From positions 1-10,172 of the forward strand of contig DASWCW010000164.1 in the NCBI GenBank assembly GCA_036395835.1: a DNA stretch of 10,172 bases. The letters run 5' to 3'. A program made the translations under genes and the position numbers. Source of the stretch: AP-16 sp036395835. Its GTDB lineage: Bacteria > Pseudomonadota > Alphaproteobacteria > Rhizobiales > Xanthobacteraceae. The notes beneath the pieces were generated by a model. It was not told where the DNA came from, ran no database searches, and was given only the letters and a program-made list of their open reading frames with translations. Of the stretch, positions 6,472 through 10,172 are shown in pieces. Every line of letters begins with the position of its first letter. Position 1 is the first letter of the stretch.

Positions 6472-7301
6472 TGTCCGAGATCGCTGCCGACAATGCCGCC
6501 GCGCGCGCGTCGGGCAGCTCGTTCTACGCGGCGATGCGCATCCTGCCGCGGGCGCGCCGGCAGGCGATCTTCGAGATCTACGGCTTCTGCCGCGCGGTCG
6601 ACGATGTCGCCGACGCGCACGGACCGCGCGATCCGCGGTGCGCGGAGCTTGCGCGATGGCGCGCCGACGTGGACGCGCTCTACGCCGGCGCGCCGCCCGC
6701 CCGCGTGCGCGGCCTCGTCGAGCCGGTCCGGCAATACGATCTCAGGCGCGAGGATTTCCTGGCGATCATCGCCGGCATGGAGATGGACGTAGTCCGCGAC
6801 ATCCGCGCGCCCGAGTTTTCGACGCTCGATCTTTATTGCGACCGCGTGGCGAGCGCGGTCGGGCGGCTGTGCGTAAAAGTGTTCGGCATGGAGGCGGCGG
6901 CCGGAACGGCGCTCGCCTATCACCTCGGGCGCGCGCTGCAGCTCACCAACATTCTGCGCGATCTCGACGAGGACGCCGGGAGGGGCCGGCTCTATCTGCC
7001 GCGCGAGGCGCTCGAGGCCGCCGGCATCGGCAGCGAGGATCCGGCGCCGGTGCTGATGCATCCTAAGCTCGGCGCGGCCTGCGCGGGAGTGATCGAGCGC
7101 GCACGGCATCATTTCCGCGAGGCCGACGCCGTCATGGATCGCGCGCCGCGAGCGAGCGTGCGCGCCCCGCGCATCATGGCGGAAGCCTACAAGCGCATCC
7201 TGGCGCGGCTCGTCGAGCGCGGTTTTGCCGCGCCGCGCGGTCCGGTCCGCCTGAACAAGCCGCTGCTGCTGTGGATCCTGCTGCGCCACGCCCTGTTCTG
7301 A
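6471..7301 (+). CDS. hpnD: Presqualene diphosphate synthase HpnD
   Basis: A 276-residue squalene/phytoene synthase-family enzyme. HpnD condenses two farnesyl diphosphates to presqualene diphosphate, the substrate of HpnC. The family start SSFYAAMRILP is at 16-26. The first aspartate motif, FCRAVDDVAD, has DDVAD at 44-48. The second is QLTNILRDLDEDAGRGRLYLP around 157-177 with Asp164 and Asp168. This complete LxNxxRDxxED pattern distinguishes HpnD from HpnC. The ATG overlaps the hpnC TGA by one base (TGATG), with GAGGG 3-4 bases upstream, typical of translational coupling. It closes the hopanoid block here: the expected hpnE does not follow, and 20 bases after the stop lies the end of a convergent coding remnant. 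Confidence 0.88.
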   Translation: MSEIAADNAAARASGSSFYAAMRILPRARRQAIFEIYGFCRAVDDVADAHGPRDPRCAELARWRADVDALYAGAPPARVRGLVEPVRQYDLRREDFLAIIAGMEMDVVRDIRAPEFSTLDLYCDRVASAVGRLCVKVFGMEAAAGTALAYHLGRALQLTNILRDLDEDAGRGRLYLPREALEAAGIGSEDPAPVLMHPKLGAACAGVIERARHHFREADAVMDRAPRASVRAPRIMAEAYKRILARLVERGFAAPRGPVRLNKPLLLWILLRHALF

Positions 7302-7320
7302 TGTGCCCTCCGTCCCGGTC

Positions 7321-7475
7321 TCACACGATGCCGGCACTCCGGTATTCGAGCTTGCGGTGGAAATTGACCGCCGAAGGCGCGACCGGCTCGGCGAACGTCA
7401 GCGCGACCGCGTCCCATTCGTCGGCGCTCGGCCGCGCGCGGAGGTAGTCAAGCGGCGCGTTTTGCGAGGATCCAT
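7321..7475 (-). pseudogene. Start-less coding remnant, function unknown
   Basis: On the minus strand, from about 7464 to the TGA at 7321-7323, the frame reads APLDYLRARPSADEWDAV, then ALTFAEPVAPSAVNFHRKLEYRS, then AGIV. Codon third positions are overwhelmingly G or C and the composition looks like a real protein C-terminus. No ATG, GTG or TTG opens this frame between the preceding in-frame stop and the peptide. An ATG at 7475 (MDPRKT) is in the frame that would connect by a -1 shift. I read it as the decayed or truncated end of a gene convergent with hpnD, but do not recognise the family. A short functional gene with a one-base error is the alternative. Confidence 0.35.
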
Positions 7476-7549
7476 AGCGCGATCGTCCACGGTGGGCTGG
7501 TCTCGCGGCGGTATGCTAAGATTTCGCTGACGGCCAACAGGAGAATTCA

Positions 7550-7633
7550 GTGGCGGATCATACAGTTCGGCAAGTCTGCCGTATCGAAGCGCGACCAACA
7601 CCCCGCGCCCGCGCCGAAGAGGTCGTCCGATGA
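7550..7633 (+). CDS. 27-codon leader ORF overlapping the binding-protein gene
   Basis: A GTG start at 7550 has an excellent Shine-Dalgarno (AGGAG, 7539-7543) 6 bases upstream. The ORF runs 27 codons, basic and without hydrophobic stretches (begins MADHTVRQVCRIEARP, ends RAEEVVR). Its TGA overlaps the start of the binding-protein gene as ATGA. Its ribosome-binding site is at least as good as that of the downstream gene, so it may be translated and coupled to it. The product could be a leader peptide or the tail of a lost gene. I do not recognise it. Confidence 0.35.
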   Translation: MADHTVRQVCRIEARPTPRARAEEVVR

Positions 7634-8613
7634 AACGGCGCGACGCAATCATTCTTCTTTGCGGCGCGGCAGCAGCTTGGCCGCTTGCAGCACGCACGCA
7701 GCAGATCGGGAAGGTGTATCGGATCGGTTTCCTGGGGAACTCCACCGCCGCCCTCGAGAGCAACCTCATCGGGCCGTTCCGCGACGGGTTGCGCGATCTC
7801 GGCTACGAAGAGGGGCGCAACGTCACCATCGAGTATCGATGGGCCGAAGGAAAATACGAGCGCTTCCCCTTGCTGGTTGCAGAACTGCTTGCGTCGAAAG
7901 TGGACGTGATCGTGACCGCCGGCACGCCGGCCACCCTCGCCGTTCAGAAGGCGACGAGCTCGGTTCCTCTGGTGATGGTCGCTGTCGGCGATCCGATCGG
8001 CACCGGTATCGTGCCGAGCCTGGCACGTCCCGGAGGCAACATTACCGGGCTGAGCTCCATCGCCCCGGAACTGGAGGGAAAACGCCTGGAGCTGCTCAGG
8101 GAGATCATTCCCGAACTCTCGAACGTCGCGCTACTTTTGAATCCCGTGAATCCATTTCATGTTGCCTCTTTGAAGCAAGCGCAGGCGGCAGCCCAGACGT
8201 TGCGGCTGAAACTGATGTCCGTGCCGGTGAGCACGCGCGAAGAGCTGGACAACGGGTTTGCCGCAATTCTGAGAGCACGGCCTGGCGCGCTGCTCGTATT
8301 GGCCGATCGGGTTTTCCTGCACAATCGCGCGCCTTTGACGGACTTCGCTACCGAGAACCGACTACCGGGCGTGTATGCGTACCGGGAACTGGTCGAAGCC
8401 GGCGGTCTGATGTCTTTTGGACCGAACTACGCGGACATGCACAGGCGCGCCGCGACGTTCGTGGACAAGATTCTCAAAGGCGCCAAACCGGCCGATCTGC
8501 CGGTCGAGCAGCCGACCACGTTCGAGCTGCTGATCAACCTGAAGGCTGCCAAGGCTCTCGGCGTCACCGTGCCGCCGACGCTGCTCGGGCGCGCCGACGA
8601 GGTGATCGAATGA
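7630..8613 (+). CDS. ABC transporter substrate-binding protein (ABC_sub_bind family)
   Basis: A 327-residue periplasmic binding protein of the ABC_sub_bind (PF04392) type, a family that includes TrpX-like aromatic amino acid binding proteins. Residues 1-24 are an export signal with an RR pair (MKRRDAIILL...), Tat-like but ambiguous, cleaved near ART-QQ. The family start IGFLGNS is at 32-38. Further typical segments are GPFRDGLRDLGYEEGRNVTIEYRWAEG (near 48-74), DVIVTAGTPATLAVQKAT, SLARPGGNITGLS, and LLINLKAAKALGVTVPP close to the end. The ATG has AAGAGG about 7 bases upstream and overlaps the leader ORF stop. No permease or ATPase gene lies beside it, which is common for the many solitary members in Bradyrhizobium-like genomes. 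The ligand cannot be told from sequence. Confidence 0.85.
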   Translation: MKRRDAIILLCGAAAAWPLAARTQQIGKVYRIGFLGNSTAALESNLIGPFRDGLRDLGYEEGRNVTIEYRWAEGKYERFPLLVAELLASKVDVIVTAGTPATLAVQKATSSVPLVMVAVGDPIGTGIVPSLARPGGNITGLSSIAPELEGKRLELLREIIPELSNVALLLNPVNPFHVASLKQAQAAAQTLRLKLMSVPVSTREELDNGFAAILRARPGALLVLADRVFLHNRAPLTDFATENRLPGVYAYRELVEAGGLMSFGPNYADMHRRAATFVDKILKGAKPADLPVEQPTTFELLINLKAAKALGVTVPPTLLGRADEVIE

Positions 8614-8732
8614 GGCGGCGGAGTTCACGCAGAGACGGTGTCCCCGCGAACCAATGAAATGCAGGGCGCGCCCCGAGTGCGGCCGGCGATACGAACCCGA
8701 ACCAAGCGCCCTAAGCTCGCGGTGCGAACAGC

Positions 8733-9545
8733 TCAGCGGCTGGCGCGGTTTTCGGCATCCGTTTCCGCGCGCTGGGTCCTCGCACACATCGTGCGATGGA
8801 TTTTCTGGATCGTGCTCATGGCTTTTTGCGAGGCGTCGATCTTCTCCGCGAGACCCGCGACTTGCGCCTGCAGGCCGGAGACCCCCTTGGTGTCGGATTC
8901 GATCGTGTCGATCATCGACTTCAAGATCCCCGGCGCCTGGGTCATGTCCGGCAAGGTTACGTCGCGGAATGATTGCTGAACCCTGCTGGCGCAGCCGGAG
9001 CGGGCGTCATACTCGGCCTTCAGGGCCTTGAATCGCGCGCCGAACTCGGTTGCGCTTTCCAGGTCGGTCACAAGATTATCGGGCTTGATGGCGCAAACAG
9101 CATCTACGTTGGTCACGTTGGGGTAATTCGCGTCGACGATCCTCTTGTGACTTTCCAGCAGCGATTTCGCCTCGGTCAAAAGCGCGTTGAAGCTGCAGAC
9201 CAGATGATCGCGTCCTCGATAGCAACGATCGAGCCTCACTTCGCCCTTCGCCCCGGGCAACGCCAGAGCTTCGTGACCCTCCGAGGCCTTGTCGCAGGAG
9301 GCAAGCGCGCTGCCGAGTGCCGAGCTGGGGTTCGTGACGGGCAGCGCGACGGGCGTCAAAGCCGGCGCTGCCGGGACCGGCTGGGCAACAAAGACTTTAG
9401 GATGCTTTCTCGGTTCGATTCGGGATTGAGCCAAGTCCGTGCGGATCTGCTGGCCCCACGCTCCGCTCGACCACAGCGGCGAGGAGAGACAGAGCCCCGC
9501 CAGCGCCACCGATCCCGCAACCCGCACCTTCGAGGAGATACTCAT
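8733..9545 (-). CDS. Secreted hypothetical protein with six cysteines and a coiled coil
   Basis: The protein has 270 residues from the ATG at 9545. That start is chosen because it gives a clean signal peptide (MSISSKVRVAGSVALAGLCL, cleavage near residues 29-32 before QQ). A TTG 39 bases upstream would put extra residues ahead of it. A proline-rich linker (48-72) follows. The mature part has cysteines at 84, 108, 117, 151, 185 and 254, an even number that suits disulfides in the periplasm. Residues about 205-260 are heptad-like (MIDTIESDTKGVSGLQAQVA...) and probably coiled coil. I do not recognise a named domain. It converges on the binding-protein gene, with 119 bases between the two stops and no clear terminator there. 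Confidence 0.6.
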   Translation of the reverse strand: MSISSKVRVAGSVALAGLCLSSPLWSSGAWGQQIRTDLAQSRIEPRKHPKVFVAQPVPAAPALTPVALPVTNPSSALGSALASCDKASEGHEALALPGAKGEVRLDRCYRGRDHLVCSFNALLTEAKSLLESHKRIVDANYPNVTNVDAVCAIKPDNLVTDLESATEFGARFKALKAEYDARSGCASRVQQSFRDVTLPDMTQAPGILKSMIDTIESDTKGVSGLQAQVAGLAEKIDASQKAMSTIQKIHRTMCARTQRAETDAENRASR

Positions 9546-9766
9546 TACCGTCACCCCCACCCTGAACAGTTTGGAACTCTTCAATCCTGCTCTACATTCA
9601 GGGCGCCAAAAAGACAGGATTATGGCAAGGACGTCACCTGGATCGGATGATTCATCAGATGGTTAACAGTTTGGGGTTTCACCATAGGCTGCAAGCAGCT
9701 CGCGCCGCAGACCGCCGATGCATGAGTGCGAGCGCGTGGTTCGCGGGGCGGCCGTCATCCTGAGAG

Positions 9767-9819
9767 CCCGCCCCGGACTTGATCCGGGTGCGGGGAACGT
9801 GCGTCCGGCCGCAAGGCCG
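9767..9819 (-). terminator. Double hairpin with REP-like palindrome downstream of the DUF4919-like gene
   Basis: Just past the stop at 9823, two stems lie in tandem. CGGCC (9806-9810) pairs with GGCCG (9815-9819) around a 4-base loop. Then CCCGC plus CCCGGA (9767-9777) pairs with TCCGGG plus GCGGG (9783-9788, 9790-9794) around CTTGA, with one bulged base. There is no U run. The core CCCGGACTTGATCCGGG is the kind of palindrome I recall as dispersed across alphaproteobacterial genomes, so this may be a repeat element that also acts as terminator or mRNA 3' end. Confidence 0.5.
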
Positions 9820-9822
9820 CTC

Positions 9823-10172
9823 TCATCGTTTCTCCGGGTGCAGTTCTCGACCGAGCGCGGCGAGCGGGCGATCGATGTTGAAGAACACGACGACCTGCTG
9901 CCCGGTATCGCTCGATTTGGCTTCGAAGCGATCGTAGCTGTGACCTTGCGCATGGATGAGCGCCTGGCTCGATGGTTGCAATTCCAGCAGTCTCAGGATG
10001 CTGTACTCCTCGGAGATCTGGATCACGACGAACGCCGACTCCTCGCTCTTGCCGTCACCCGACCGCAGGATCGAGTCGATCAGGCCGCGCGCGGCTTGGC
10101 GCTCGCGGCGCATCGCCTGCTCGTTGCCGAGCTTCCCGTGACAAAGGCTGGCCAGAAGGTGTGCGTCCACGT
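9823..10172 (-). CDS. C-terminal part of a DUF4919-like protein (cut by window edge)
   Basis: The frame is open to the window edge, so the start lies beyond 10172; the GTG near the edge is probably internal. About 116 residues are visible. They begin DAHLLASLCHGKLG, a helical stretch, followed by DGKSEESAFVVIQISEEYSILRLL, then QALIHAQGHSYDRFEA and VVVFFNIDRPLAALGRE near the end. The SAFVVIxxSEEY...F(N/D)I(D/S)RP order resembles the DUF4919 family as I remember it. The function of that family is unknown. The stop is followed closely by the double hairpin at 9767-9819. Confidence 0.55.
   Translation of the reverse strand, partial: VDAHLLASLCHGKLGNEQAMRRERQAARGLIDSILRSGDGKSEESAFVVIQISEEYSILRLLELQPSSQALIHAQGHSYDRFEAKSSDTGQQVVVFFNIDRPLAALGRELHPEKR

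Noticed and set aside
5478..7301. 607-codon plus-strand frame taken as one long gene
   Set aside because: Up to about 6426 it is out of frame with hpnC and reads as Arg/Ala-rich shadow; only the hpnD part is real. Its openness is nevertheless what makes an hpnC-hpnD frameshift fusion possible.
6099..7337. 412-codon minus-strand open frame opposite hpnC/hpnD
   Set aside because: Antisense shadow without motifs; both opposite-strand genes have their complete aspartate-rich motifs.
8654..8740. Short plus-strand peptide MKCRARPECGRRYEP... with zinc-ribbon-like cysteines
   Set aside because: It has no ribosome-binding site and continues as antisense of the 8733-9545 gene; the cysteine spacing is probably chance.
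9565..9676. AACAGTTTGG occurring at about 9565 and 9667
   Set aside because: It is a ten-base match only, with no further similarity and no mobile element between.
9663..9953. 96-codon minus-strand open frame
   Set aside because: It runs through the REP-like hairpins and overlaps the DUF4919-like frame; composition is not protein-like.

Overview
The window looks like a piece of an alphaproteobacterial chromosome, most likely a Hyphomicrobiales (Rhizobiales) member near Bradyrhizobium, Rhodopseudomonas or another Xanthobacteraceae/Nitrobacteraceae genus. The reasons are high G+C with strong G/C preference at third codon positions, a hopanoid gene block with an HpnO aminotransferase, a solitary ABC_sub_bind-type binding protein, and several small secreted proteins of a kind common in that group. 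This placement is inferred from remembered families, not from a search.

Left part (1-2808, all minus strand). An intact secreted DUF2147-type protein (191-598) lies downstream of a long secreted ClpP-like (COG3904-type) protein gene (699-2497) that carries a single-base frameshift near 2221-2224. On the far side of that gene, 2636-2808 is a second, broken copy of the first third of the DUF2147 gene, with a 27-base in-frame tandem duplication and a one-base deletion. The ClpP-like gene therefore sits between two direct repeats of about 150 bases. A pair of adjacent palindromes (2569-2593) lies upstream of it.

Middle part (2927-7301, plus strand). This is a tight four-gene hopanoid operon: hpnO (class III aminotransferase for aminobacteriohopanetriol), hpnB (family 2 glycosyltransferase), hpnC and hpnD (the two trans-prenyltransferase-fold enzymes of the hydroxysqualene route). 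A sigma70-like promoter and a strong 5' UTR hairpin directly abutting the Shine-Dalgarno precede hpnO. hpnB/hpnC overlap by 4 bases and hpnC/hpnD by 1 base. HpnD makes presqualene diphosphate from two farnesyl diphosphates and HpnC converts it to hydroxysqualene. The next enzyme, HpnE, and squalene-hopene cyclase are absent from this window, where they are often found next to hpnD. At the hpnC 3' end there is a canonical -1 slippery heptamer followed at 8 bases by a hairpin, in the one frame that would give an HpnC-HpnD fusion. The same hairpin covers the hpnD ribosome-binding site.

Right part (7302-10172). A minus-strand coding remnant without a start (about 7321-7475) separates hpnD from a plus-strand substrate-binding protein gene (7630-8613). 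That gene is preceded by a short GTG-start leader ORF (7550-7633) that overlaps its start codon. Then come two minus-strand genes: a secreted hypothetical protein with six cysteines and a C-terminal coiled coil (8733-9545), and the 3' end of a DUF4919-like gene (9823 to the window edge) followed by a double hairpin that includes a REP-like palindrome.

No tRNA, rRNA, CRISPR array, transposase or phage gene was seen.
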